Positions 46,084 to 56,794 of a stretch of 64,000 nucleotides of DNA are shown here, in pieces (position 1 is the first letter of the stretch; every line of letters starts with the position of its first letter). The notes beneath the pieces are model-generated. The model saw only the letters and a program-made list of their open reading frames with translations. It was not told the DNA's origin and did no database searches. Origin of the DNA: Hymenopus coronatus (Eukaryota > Arthropoda > Insecta > Mantodea > Hymenopodidae); contig CM060895.1 in NCBI GenBank assembly GCA_030762935.1, forward strand, positions 39,299,001-39,363,000. Reading direction: 5' to 3'. A program made the position numbers and the translations under genes.

Positions 46084-47319
46084 TTATTTCTCAACATAAT
46101 CTGCAGAAAGGCTAATACATTTGTCATATCGGTGTTCTAATTTAATTAAACCATCTCTGTAGTGCGATTTATCAAGGTCTTCAAAATAGCTGTTTACCGC
46201 ATCAATGACCTCCTCGTTGCTGTGAAAGCTTCGTACTCGTAGAAATTTTTTGAGGTTTGGGAACAGGTGGTAGTCACTGGGTACTACATCTTTTTTTTCT
46301 TTTTTTTTTGGTAGTATTTAACGCCCGCTTTTACTGCTCTGGCACCGCAGGCGATGACACTGATGATACATGAAGATGGAGCCCCGATGGAATGAGATGG
46401 CGAGGGAATCCGGAGAAAACCAGCCCCTGCGCCGCTTTGTCCACCACAAATCTCACATGCGGTCGCTTGGGAGTACTAGATCTGGCGAATAGGGTGGATG
46501 TTCAAGCAATTCCATCTTTCATTCGCACAATTTTTCCCATTGCAATGACTGAACGGTGAGCCGGAGCATTGTCGTGATGAAACAAGATTTTTTTTTTGGT
46601 GCTAAATGAGGTATTTTTCTTTTCACCTCATCATTCAAACGTTGCAGTAAGCTTGCATAGTAGTCACCAGTGATACGTTTACCCTTTTCCAAGTAACCTA
46701 TAAAAATAGTTCCCTGTGCATCCCAGAAAACACTCGCTATAGCCTTGTTAGCTGACAAAATTGACTTTGCCTTTTTTGCAGTTGGTTCAATTGGCGCAAT
46801 CCACTGTTTTTACTTTCTGGAGTATAGTGATGTATCCAAGTTTTATCCATGATAATAAACCGTCTCAAAAATTCACTGGGATTTTTATGATAGAACTCCA
46901 CATTCTTAAAGAAGCAGTTTTTCTTTACAACTTTTGATCAGATTTCAACAAATGCGCATTTATCTTGCACAGACCTTGTGAAAGCCCAAAACATTAGTTA
47001 AAATATTACCCACACGTTCTTTTATATGTTTACAGCCTCTGCTATCTCAAACAGTTTTAATCTGCGGTCTTCTAGTACTAAACGATGCATTTTTTTCAAT
47101 GATCTCTGGAGTTGTCACTTTTACAGGGCGTCCAGAGCGAGACTCATCACTAGTGCTCGTACGTCCCATTTTAAACTCTGCAACCCACCTTTCAATCATT
47201 GAATATGAAGGGACACAGACTTTCAATGTACTGCTGCCCATTTCCTCCTTGATTTCTTTAGGCGTTAATCCTTTTAAATAGAAGTATTTAGTCACTGCTC
47301 GTTTTTCCAAATCCTCCAT
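46084..47319 (-). pseudogene. Mariner transposase, broken by frameshifts and a SINE
   Basis: Starts MEDLEKRAVTKYFYLKGL (47319), with helix-turn-helix and a GRPVKVTTPEIIEKN linker, open for 90 codons, then frame changes. Catalytic parts remain: VFWDAQGTIFIGYLEKG (first Asp), FHHDNAPAHRSVIAMGKIV in a shifted frame (second Asp), and HPPYSPDLV followed by the SINE, beyond which VPSDYHLFPNLKKFL (third Asp) and the C terminus ending DYVEK-stop at 46084 are still readable. All three D34D residues survive at the DNA level, suggesting a fairly young copy. Confidence 0.93.
46291..46472 (-). mobile_element. SINE-A, 5' truncated, inserted in mariner transposase
   Basis: Flanked by GTACTACATC (46281-46290) and GTACTAGATC (46473-46482), a 10-bp duplication with one mismatch. 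The T-rich start at 46291-46310 is the reversed A tail. The tRNA head is missing and the copy begins at the AAGCGACCGCATGTGAG body. Confidence 0.93.
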
Positions 47320-47482
47320 TTTCGTCTTCTTTAAAATGCTGTCATTGGAAAACTAAGCAAGCTATTGACCTGTAACTATGGATACAAGCTATTCTAGAGT
47401 TAAACTATATAATGCTACCCTCTAACTGGCCTAGTGGCGTCATATCTGTGTGAGGCCCGGGACTTATCAGCCGAACCTAGTA

Positions 47483-47994
47483 TAATCTCATCTTATATGT
47501 GGGTGTGTTTCATAACTTATATAAGTTCTCCGACTCTCTTTATTAACAGCGGTTTATTCTACCAAATAACTGTCAGAGTTACATATTTCGTACTTCTTGT
47601 TCTGTATCACGTCATAATAAAACCTGATTTTCTTACATAAAAATATTAATCAAATTGTTGCACGCTAACTTATATGTTTATTTACTCTGAATGCAGCAGC
47701 AGATTTTAATTTATTATAATTGGCAATACCTGTGGATTGATTATGCTCTAGCTAAGTGATATACATATAAAGTGACCAAAAACTGCAGGTTATTTGGTAC
47801 AAATTGAACTTCTCTCTACAGAAGACAGCCTTCATTTCACGACTGAATATATATTCTCGGTTGGGTGAACTAGAGTGCTGTTCCCAAACTATAATCTGGA
47901 TGGAAAGCGTCCACGCTAAATAACTGATGGTACAGCACGCCTGGATGATGGCAGGACAGGTAGAAGCCCTTACTGTCAGGAAACCTGGCGGAAG
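47483..47994. other. No gene recognised
   Basis: Unique AT-rich sequence. Confidence 0.5.
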
Positions 47995-48215
47995 GCGATG
48001 GATTTGTTGTGCGTAAAAATCCTTAACATGGCTTCCTTCGGAAGGGAAGTTAAGCCGTTGGTCCCATGTCGTAGATTTACAGACGTAAAAGAAACTCAAG
48101 TCTGATCAAAGAAGCTTCTGAGCAAAATTAAGCCCAGTATATATGGAACACTGAGAACCACAGCAGTTAAAGGGCGTCCATAAATAAAACGCCATTTCAT
48201 TTCTTTTACTTAGTG
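47995..48215 (+). mobile_element. SINE-D, 3' part
   Basis: Shares GTGCGTAAAAATCCTTAACA, GGCTTCCTTCGGAAGGGAAG and GAACCACAGCAGTTAAAG with the complete copy at 22709-22997. The tRNA head is absent (5' truncation). Confidence 0.88.
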
Positions 48216-48756
48216 TGAGATATGTTTTATAACTGTTGAGGAAAAGTTTTAATTTCAACACTAACGACAAGTTGCATGCTGATGTTAAGTTTAATTCACC
48301 TAACCGAGATTCCAAATCTTATCATCTGGGTTGGAAAGAAGGGAGCGAACTGCGATTTACAGTATAAGTTTCACTTGCAGGAACTCTAATATAAATGATC
48401 ACTTCTTGCATTATAGTGCTTAAGAAGTAACCATTCTCCTAACATCCCATTCAGGACCTCTTTCAACTTGTCCGATCGTCCTGTTACTCAGCCTGTCAGT
48501 TCAACATAATGGTTTGCCGTCATCCGACACTTAACACGGTTTCAAGTACTTCCATCAATCGCGACCCAATTAGGAAAATGCTCCCCTGTGAGTCATCAAC
48601 TCCGTCGTTATGGATGTCTGCTTTATACGGTTTCTGCAAATTCTCCTAAAGAGTTTCAGCTTTTTGCACTCTTTCTGCCACTATGCCACCTGCGCTTTTC
48701 AAATAGAGAAAAGGGTGATATGTGTGTGAAATCTGATCAAAATTGTGAATATTAAT
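48216..48756. other. No gene recognised
   Basis: Unique sequence. Confidence 0.5.
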
Positions 48757-49690
48757 TGTTTTTACTTTCTCTACACGTAATATATACATAGAGTGGCTAA
48801 TTAGGGCTGTCTGCTACCGTGAACAGTTGCGAATGGCAGTTAATTCGACGTGGGCATCAAAAAGGGTTGGAAACCAGGAGCACAAATTGCTGACGAGAAT
48901 GGTACGAGAATCTGTCCCTTTTGCGAGGAGGAAGAGTCGTGGACCCACATCTTGGCAAGATGAGGGAACGGAGGAATGGCGGGATATTACCGCGATTCTG
49001 TATATATATTTATGTCATACTTAGGTCACTGTTATATTATGGTTTTATATATTGTGTATATATTTCTTTCAAGTGTATTTACCTATTATAAGAGGGTACA
49101 TTTATGAAGGTTTACTCTGTCGGGTTTACTCTTGTAATTCTTTGCTGTTGTTATAATATTGCTTTTTATTGTGTAATACCTTTGTTTTTTTATTTTTTGT
49201 TTAGTGTTTACTCTTTTAATTCTTTGCTGTTGTTTTAATATTGTTTTTAGTGTATATTACAAAAGCACATACGGTCTGTGGACTCGTGCGATTGTTGAAA
49301 TTTAATGTATGATAATATTATGTCAATAAATACACTTATTCATTCATTTACATAGAGTACAGAGAATGTATTGTATTCCACCCAAAATTCGATACCGCGA
49401 TTTCGCCCGATATAGACGTTTTAGGGTCCCCTGTATAAAAAAAAACATTTTTAGAAAAAGAGCCGTGTGTGTGAACAGGATAACTCAAAAACGAAAAGTT
49501 GGTAAAATACCAAACTTGATATATACGTTTAGTGTCTTCCAAGGATGCGACATGAAGATTTTGAAGAAAATCCACCCACCCAAAACTGCCCTTTACATAG
49601 ACAAATTTTCGAAACTTTTGATTTTCTCAAAAATGGCTCTAACGATGTCGATTAAAATACGGTATATTAAAATATTTACAAAAATATGAA
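48757..49690 (-). mobile_element. HE-family 3' half with a LINE inserted in its terminal palindrome
   Basis: TTTTTACTTTCTCTACACGT starts the palindrome, which is cut at TACATAGAG by the LINE and resumes with TACATAGAGTACAGAGAATG, followed by GTATTCCACCCAAAATTCG and the usual blocks up to about 49690, where it is truncated. Confidence 0.9.
48795..49348 (+). mobile_element. 5'-truncated LINE 3' end, 10-bp target duplication
   Basis: The first 160 bases translate across frames as WASKRVG, EHKLLTRM and CPFCEEEESWTHIL, a C-x2-C...H pattern like the C-terminal tail of R1/I/Jockey-type reverse transcriptases. The rest is an AT-rich 3' UTR ending CAATAAATACACTTATTC with an ATTC-like tail. Flanks TACATAGAGT (48785-48794 and 49349-49358) are identical, as expected for target-primed insertion. 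An internal duplication of TTCTTTGCTGTTGTT lies about 80 bp apart in the UTR. Confidence 0.7.
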
Positions 49691-49734
49691 TAATTACAAG
49701 AATTTTGTTCTTATTAATTCTAACAATTGGACTT

Positions 49735-50130
49735 TACATTTTATTTGCGATGTAAATATGTTTAATAAACGGCATTTTGATCAAAATCCTTACAACCATC
49801 TTTGAAAAAGAATTTAAAAAATGTATCCTTGTAAAGGGTAGTTTGTGCTGGGGGATTTTCTTGAAAATCTTTGTGGCGCTTCCTTGGAAGATATTTAACA
49901 TAAATGCCAAGTTTGGTTTTTGAACTATGCTATCCCCCCCACACATACACACATACACACAAGACTTTTTTCTAAAAAAATGTTTTCGGACTCGGAGGAT
50001 CTCAATATACTTATAGTGAAATCTCAGCGTTTTTTTTTTATTTAGGGATTTATAGGCCCAAAAACGTGTACTTCCAGTGTATCAATGTTTTGGTCGAGTG
50101 TAATACCCTCCACTTGGCAAAGAAAATAAA
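49735..50130 (+). mobile_element. HE-family 3' half
   Basis: ATTTTATTTGCGATGTAAAT, then GTAAAGGGTAGTTTGTGCTG, a C run plus CA tract (49934-49962), and a degenerate end AAAGAAAATAAAAATTGG. Confidence 0.82.
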
Positions 50131-50149
50131 AATTGGCAAAGTGCTGAAA

Positions 50150-50548
50150 AATTCAAGCTCATAATTACAAATATCTCACAAATGGCTAATCCGACATCTG
50201 AAATTGATTATATGTGTTAAACAAAGATAACATGTTTTGTGTGGTAAATGTTTGTATGACTTATGGTTTACCCCTAATGCAAAATCACGGAACATTCCTA
50301 CCGAATGAAGAGGCTTTCAAGGACTTTTCCAGTCTCAAGGTCTACATTTTTATTAGCCATATAAATATGTAAATAATTGGTACCTTAATCAAAATCGTTA
50401 GAGCAGCTGTTTACAAAATTAAAAATATAGGTCTTTTTGTTCAATGACAACGGATTGTTTGGAATGGGGTTTTCAAAATTCTCACGTAACCTCTCAGGAA
50501 AAATTGAATTTAAAGACAAGATTTGGTATTTATGTAACTTTTCGTAAT
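50150..50548 (+). mobile_element. HE-family middle fragment, old
   Basis: AAATATCTCACAAATGGC, TGTTTGTATGACTTATGG, a diverged GAAGAGGCTTTCAAGG block and TTAATCAAAATCGTTAGAGC. Stops where the next copy begins in the opposite orientation. Confidence 0.75.
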
Positions 50549-51242
50549 AAAGGGAAATTCGGTTAGATATCAAACTTGGTATTTAAGTTCAGTATCCTCC
50601 AAGGACGTGACACGAAGATTTTCAAGAAAATTCCCCCAACTCAACTACCCCTTACATGGAACATCTTTTTGAAAATTTTGAATTCCTTAATTATGAATCT
50701 AACAATTTTATTTAAAATAACACATGTTTAAGATGACGTGACTACGATTTTCATGACAAACCAAAAGTATACCTTGATTTTTTTTGGGAATGGTGTCTGA
50801 GGAACTTTGTATAATTCCTAAATTACAAGAGATAGACAAAATTTACTCCACAAAAAAATGTAGAGCTCGTTAAAACACACAATTTATGAGTGAAGAGTTA
50901 ATCATTTCTGGGAGATATTCTTTGTTATGGTTTCAACTTTAAAGTACTTAAACTTTTTAACGGGAAGTCATCTTTTGTTTCATCTGTCTCTTGTTTTATG
51001 CCTATCAATGTAAAGAGAGCAAATCTGACTGTATCACGTTTAGAAAGGATTTTTAAAGCATTTGACTATCGCTTTAGGCAAGTGTATTCCCTCATTTCCC
51101 TTCTGCTTATAATGAAACAGGTAATAAGACCAATTCTGTTAATGTTTATCTCTATTAGTGTGATGTAGATGAAATAATAATCTTTTATAAGAATGATGGA
51201 ATAGATAGAGATTGTCTATGTGAATAGAACACATGAGATTTG
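50549..51242 (-). mobile_element. HE-family copy, 3' end missing
   Basis: TATCAAACTTGGTATTTAAG, TCCAAGGACGTGACACGAAG through TTAGGCAAGTGTATTCCCTC to GAACACATGAGATTT. Confidence 0.82.
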
Positions 51243-53154
51243 GATGAAACAAATACTCATAATTATTGTAAGTACATAATATTATGTAATGCAGAAAGTA
51301 AAACTGCAAATTTCTCACCTAATATGGGATACTATGACGCTATGAGGCAGAAAATGAAAACTACAAGACACAAAGCCAATCCTTGTACTTAAGAATTTAA
51401 TCAGCTTCGCTTGTTTTGGAACTCTGCTTCGTCACTCACAATCCAATATTAAACCCAACATGGGATGAAAAGAACTGGCTTATAGAGCACAGTCTCCCCG
51501 TTCATTGTCTCCGCGATACCAGTACAGAAAGAAAGGCATTCTTTTGTGGACTACATAATAGCCTAGAAGCTTTTGTTCCTTGTTGATAACGCTCCAATGT
51601 GTAAGACATGTCAAATCCTTCAGCCAGGTTTGCAAATGCGTTCTGTGGCTGCCTTTTTCGTAACACATCATACACAGGGGAAAAGAGGGGATGCTAGCTC
51701 GTACAAAAGAAAACTCCCATAAGGAGAGGCTATAAAGGACATCTTGGCGCCTCAAAATGAATGTGCTACACCGGTTTCGCATTCTTTTGTTTTCATATTT
51801 TTCTTTTTCTTTTGTATCTTGCTGATGCAGCTGTACGGTCTAAGGGAGCCAGTGTTGCGAAACAGATCAACTAAGAGCTTGAGGCACGATTTAATGTTAA
51901 ATAAATCAAGTCAAGAGAAAAGGAAACAACACTGCCCTAAAATAATGTTATAAAATAATAAAACGTACTGTTTTGCAATGCAAGCCAAAGAATTGTATAT
52001 ATAAAAATGACAGCGTGACGTCATCGCCTCACGATACGCACAAAAGTCGCCTAAAATGGCGTGCTTTTACGAAAATAACATAGCCAAGGTTATGTAACGA
52101 ATACAACGCATTATAGTGTATAATGTACAGCTAAGAATTGATGTTTAGAAAAGCATATTAATAATAAAAGTGAACGAGATGCTATAAAGTGTTTATACCG
52201 GTAACAAAAAATAAGAACAGAGTTAAACAAACAATTGATTTAGAAATGTCAGCTATTTATAAGAACATTTTCCTGTAAACTATACAAATGTGTTCATTTT
52301 AATTATTATGAGTGTATAAAAATGTATTGTAAATAAATATTTCACGAAATGTGGAATACGGAAATCTGTTGTTCCCATGGTGACGGACAGAGTACAATGT
52401 TAAAAAATAATGATCTTCAACTTTTGGATATATGTAAAAATTTTGAGGTTCCAGGACGCAGTCTACAAGATAGAAGCCAAGGATACAGAAGCTAAGAGCT
52501 AATCTCGTGAATCGAGACCTCTAATACAGCAATTTAGTGTGAAATATTGTATTATATTGATTATCAACAAGAGATTTATTGTAAGCACATATTACAAAGT
52601 AAATATTTGGCACAGTTTCCTAAAAAAGATATCAGTTTAAGCCGTGTGCCTTAATTCACTACATTGTTTCAACGACTTACGAAATAAAAGTTTAAAATTA
52701 ACAAGAACTCTTCTAAATTAATTCCATACAGTTATTAAATCCTACCATCCAAGCAAGGAGATTAAGATTCTTTTACTCACCGACTGAAACTAGCAAACAT
52801 ATATGGGAAACGTGGTTGAGCTGTAAATAAATAATTCGCCGCCGATAATAATCTCGCAACTGCTTCAACAATCAAATCTGGCGCAAACAGTTAATTTCAG
52901 TCTCGCCAACAGCAAGAGTGACCAACTTCATATACGCGGTAAATTTAAACCTCTAAAAAGTTTAAAAAATACCACATCGAGACGCCCAGCTGTACAGCAG
53001 CCCTGAGACTCAAACCAGCACCACAGACCTTACTTCCGCCCCAAGCTGCTTGGTTTGGTGCAGTAATGAACATTCTTTGAAACAAAACTATTTTGTGATC
53101 TTTTGATAACATTTACTAGCTTACGTAACGTCGATGTTGCAAGGGTGAATATCC
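51243..53154. other. No gene recognised
   Basis: About 1.9 kb of unique sequence, the longest HE-free stretch in the second half before 62.6 kb. The 100-codon minus frame at 51480-51782 has a few Cys and Trp residues but no family I can name. Confidence 0.45.
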
Positions 53155-54000
53155 AAAAATTATTATGCGTCCCATTTACCTGATTTTCTCTGCCTATTCT
53201 GCATACAAACTTCTTACGAAATATAAACCTTCTATTTCGTGCTAATCGAGATAAACATTAGAAGAACGAATGTCCTTATTACGTAGTTCCTTTTAAGTAG
53301 ACATTGGGCTAGAACGATATTCAAAGTTTTTAAAAAGTGTCCCTATAGATTGTAATTGAATTTCGGTTGTATTTGATGGCCAGGAGTAAAACAAAAGAAA
53401 CACTGATGACTTCTGTTTAGAAAAGTAAAAGTATTTTAAAACTGAAGCCAATGCCAAATAATATCTCTGACAAAAATATACCACATAAGTTGTCTGTTTT
53501 AATAAGATTTACAATCTTGGTGTAGTAAATGTTTGTTAATCTCTTACGGTTTACAAGTTCTGAGAAAGTAAACCAGAATTAAGATTTCTTCAGGGGGCAA
53601 TTCCCAGAAAATTAAAGTTATGCATTTTATTTGCACTGCAAATATCTTTAATGTGCAGTATTTTAATCAAAACCGTTAGAGCCATTTTTGAAAAAATCAA
53701 ATTTTTAGAAAGTTTTTGCATGTAACGGTAGTTTAGGGTGGGGGAATTATCTTGAAATTATCTTCGTGTTGCATCTTTGGAAGACACTGAACTTCACTAT
53801 CACGTTTGGTATTTAACCGACTTTTCGTTTAAGTTATCGTGTTCACAAACACACGGACACAGTCGGCCTTTTTATTTATTTTTTTTAAATGCTCCTTTTT
53901 GAATACAGGGGACTCCAAAACGTATATTTTTAGTGTAATTTCGTATCTGATTTTTGAGTGGAATGCAAATAGTAAATAAATACGTGTAGAGATAGAAAAA
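53155..54000 (+). mobile_element. HE-family full-length copy, diverged
   Basis: 5' region GTCCCATTTACCTGATTTTC to 3' TACGTGTAGAGATAGAAAAA. The palindrome is partly lost (AATAGTAAATAAATACG). Confidence 0.85.
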
Positions 54001-54002
54001 TC

Positions 54003-54295
54003 CCAAGGTTATACTCATATATTTTTTATCCATTACTGTTCTACAAACTATTCTCAAAAAACTTACTCTTCTCTCTACTTCTTTTAATCGAGATAAATTT
54101 TAATTACAAATTTTCTTGTAGATATTAGGATACAAAGGGCTAAAGCGATAGTCAGGCTTTTAAAAAGCAAATTACTATGTGAATTACAATGTTCTTACAT
54201 GCCATGTAAAGGGTCGTTTGGGGCGAGTGCTTTTGCTGAAATTCTTCGTGCCTCATCCTCGTAAGTCTTAAACACCGAGTTTGGTATTTAACAGA

Positions 54296-54340
<45 letters not shown>

Positions 54341-54445
54341 AGTGATCCTCAAAATATATTTTCGGTGAAATCTCGACATCAAAGTTTTGGATGAAATATA
54401 GCATCATTTCTGCTCACTACGTACTTACATAGCACGTATAGAGGG
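54003..54445 (+). mobile_element. HE-family copy, internally deleted, array unit
   Basis: A diverged 5' part (TTCTCAAAAAACTTACTCTT, then TTTTAATCGAGATAAAT) jumps to CATGTAAAGGGTCGTTTGGG. The microsatellite slot contains a CT tract (54296-54340). Ends with the first hairpin of the terminal array. Confidence 0.82.
54296..54340. repeat. (CT)n microsatellite inside an HE copy
   Basis: About 20 CT units with one TT break, in the place where other copies hold CA. Confidence 0.95.
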
Positions 54446-55240
54446 GCAGCCAAATATCACCATGAGGAGCCGCTCAGAAAATTGGATGAAGTGGTATGGC
54501 TTGGGATTAGACAGTCAATAGTTTCCTTCAACGGAACTTTGGGTGTTTCTGGCTGGAATATTATACCTTCTCTACTTACTATGTACTTACACAGCACAAA
54601 TAGAGAAAGTAAAACTCTGAGTCACTTGGAAAATTGGATAAAGTATAGCTTGGATTAGGCAGTCAAGAGTTACCTACATAGGAGTTTTGGGTGTTTTTGC
54701 CTGAAATATAATACCTTCTCTACCTACTAAGTTATTTCATAGTACATGTAGAGAAAGTAAAAAACAGCTAAATATCATCACGGAGTCACGCAGAAAATTG
54801 GATGAAGTGGTATGACTTGGGATTAGGCAGTCATGAGTTACCTACAAAGAAGCTTTGGGTGCTTTTGGCTGAAATATAATATCATCTCTACCTACTATGT
54901 GCTTACATAGCATATGTAGAGAAATTAAAAAAAAAATGTACAGCTAAATATTGTCATGGAGAATCATTCAGAAAATTGGATGAAATGGTATGGCTTGGAA
55001 CATGCAGTAAACGAGTCACCTATAACGAAGCTCTTGCTGTTTTTTTGCTAGAATATAATATATTCTCTACCCACGGGTGTTTTTAGCTGGAATATAATGT
55101 CATGTACTTACACGTAGCGAAACTAAAAAAAAACAAAAAAAAAAAAACAGCTAAATACTGTCACGGGGAGTTACTCAGAAAATTGGATGAAGTGGTACGA
55201 CTTGGGATTAGGCAGTCAAAGAGTTACTTATAACGGAGCC
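54407..55240 (+). repeat. Tandem array of HE terminal hairpins plus a shared spacer, about 5 units
   Basis: Hairpins like CTACTATGTACTTACATAGT flanked by CTTCTCTA and TAGAGAAAGT lie at about 54407-54443, 54567-54610, 54714-54758 and 54882-54926, with a degenerate one at about 55051-55125. Between them a roughly 100-bp spacer recurs, anchored by CAGAAAATTGGATGAAGTGG (positions 54475, 54627, 54791, 54969, 55176). Unit length grows from about 152 to 207 bp. The spacer is absent from ordinary HE copies. Confidence 0.9.
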
Positions 55241-55812
55241 ATCAACAGTGCTCTGTCTCTAATTCCCATACTTTAGCATGTCAGACAGCCTGTAGTTTGG
55301 TTCGCTTTTAGGAACACTGTGAATCGTCTTTTCACCAAAGTTATCACACACGCTAGGTTTGCGTGCGGATGATGGGTTTATTAGCTTTAGAAACAGAATG
55401 GCAAGTGATGACGTTCATCAACAGAAATGGTGTCACCTAACAAACATCATTTGTGTGGCCTGGTGTTATTCCAATGAAAGCCGTAATGAAGTTGTGTATA
55501 GGATATCGAGTGCAAACAGGATTGACTACTTCTCGTTTTCACGCAGACAGAAAACCAAAAGTCTGCTGTGCCACTGCGAAATTGTGTGGAAAGCAAACAA
55601 GCGGAAAATATACCGAATAACCGGTTTCACGATAGCGCAAGGCCGCATTTTCTTCCAACTTCTAGCGCTAGATCGGGACCTGAGTTGCGACCACATTGAA
55701 GGTCACTATACCACAGAATTCTTCGCTCTTTAAGTTACACGTCCACAACAAAAGTTTTTATTTAATTGGTATAGAGTAAAACATCTTCGCTAACTAAACT
55801 ACAATTCCATTA
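55241..55812. other. No gene recognised
   Basis: Contains a 124-codon frame at 55359-55733 on the plus strand that I cannot match to any family; it starts just past the hairpin array. Not called as a gene. Confidence 0.4.
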
Positions 55813-55932
55813 TTACTTTCTCTGCACATACTATGTATACATAGTGTATAGATAAGGTATTGTACTCCACCTAAAAATTGGTTACTAAGCTTTCACTGCA
55901 AATACACATTTTGAGACCCCTAATCCAAAAAA
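55813..55932 (-). mobile_element. HE-family 3' end fragment
   Basis: TACTTTCTCTGCACATACTA, GTATACATAGTGTATAGATA, then GTACTCCACCTAAAAATTGG, stopping at the A run where the next copy begins. Confidence 0.88.
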
Positions 55933-55938
55933 AAAAGA

Positions 55939-56619
55939 TCTGATGTGTTCCATTCACATGACTTTCTCTACTTCTGTGAACAAATTATTGTTAGTAAGCT
56001 TATTCTTCTATTTACTTCATGCTAATCGAGTAAAAAATTAGTAAAATTAGTCTTATTACTTGCTTCCTTGTAAGTTGAAGCGAAATATGGGAGTATCATA
56101 GGTTAAAGTGAAGTCTAAAGCTAGTTACTAGGTGACTGAAGTTCCTTTGTATGGACACGAGTTGACAAATTCCTGTTAGAGAAAAGTACAAGGAATATCT
56201 GAAAAACAATCAACTCCTCGAAAAAAAATGTATATAACACAAATTGTGTGTTTTAATGTGCTCTACATTTTTTGTGGGGTAAGTTTTTGTCCATTTCTTA
56301 CGGTTTAGCAGTTATGCAAAATTTCGTAAAATTCATCCAGAATAAAGTAGTCTTTAGAGGCTATTCCCACAAAATTCAAGATATACATATTATTTGTCAG
56401 GTAAATATCTTTAATATACGATATTTTAATCAAAATCGTTAGAGCCATTTTTGAGAAAATCAAAATTTTCGAAATAAGTTCCATGTAAAAGGTATTTGGG
56501 GGTAGGGGGATTTTCTTGAAAATCTTAGTGTCGCATCCTTGGAAGATACCAAACTTAAATACCAAGTTTGGTATTTAACGGTCTTTTCGTTTTTGAGCTA
56601 TGCTGTCCACAGACACGAA

Positions 56620-56683
<64 letters not shown>

Positions 56684-56788
56684 CCTTTTCCCATGTATTT
56701 CCGGTGAAATCTTCTTATCGAATTTTTGGGTGCGTTACAATACCTTCTCTATACACTCTGTACATAGTACGTGTAGAGAAAGTAAAAA
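55939..56788 (+). mobile_element. HE-family full-length copy with the longest CA tract
   Basis: 5' TCTGATGTGTTCCATTCAC to 3' GTGTAGAGAAAGTAAAAA. Complete palindrome CACTCTGTACATAGTACGTG. (CA)n at about 56623-56680 has about 29 pure units. Confidence 0.93.
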
Positions 56789-56794
56789 CATTTT

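Larger units (their letters stand above)
46013..47480 (-). mobile_element. Mariner element interrupted by a SINE
   Basis: Imperfect 29-bp inverted ends share TCGGCTGA and TCCCGGGCCTC. TA flanks both sides (46011-46012 and 47481-47482). Subtracting the SINE and its duplication leaves about 1.28 kb, the normal mariner size. Confidence 0.94.

Noticed and set aside
51480..51782. 100-codon minus-strand frame with Cys/Trp residues, considered as a LINE fragment
   Set aside because: No reverse transcriptase or endonuclease motif could be read in any frame around it.
55359..55733. 124-codon plus-strand frame beside the hairpin array
   Set aside because: Cannot be matched to any family and has no neighbouring exons or conserved motif. 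It could be a real exon, but the sequence alone does not support it.
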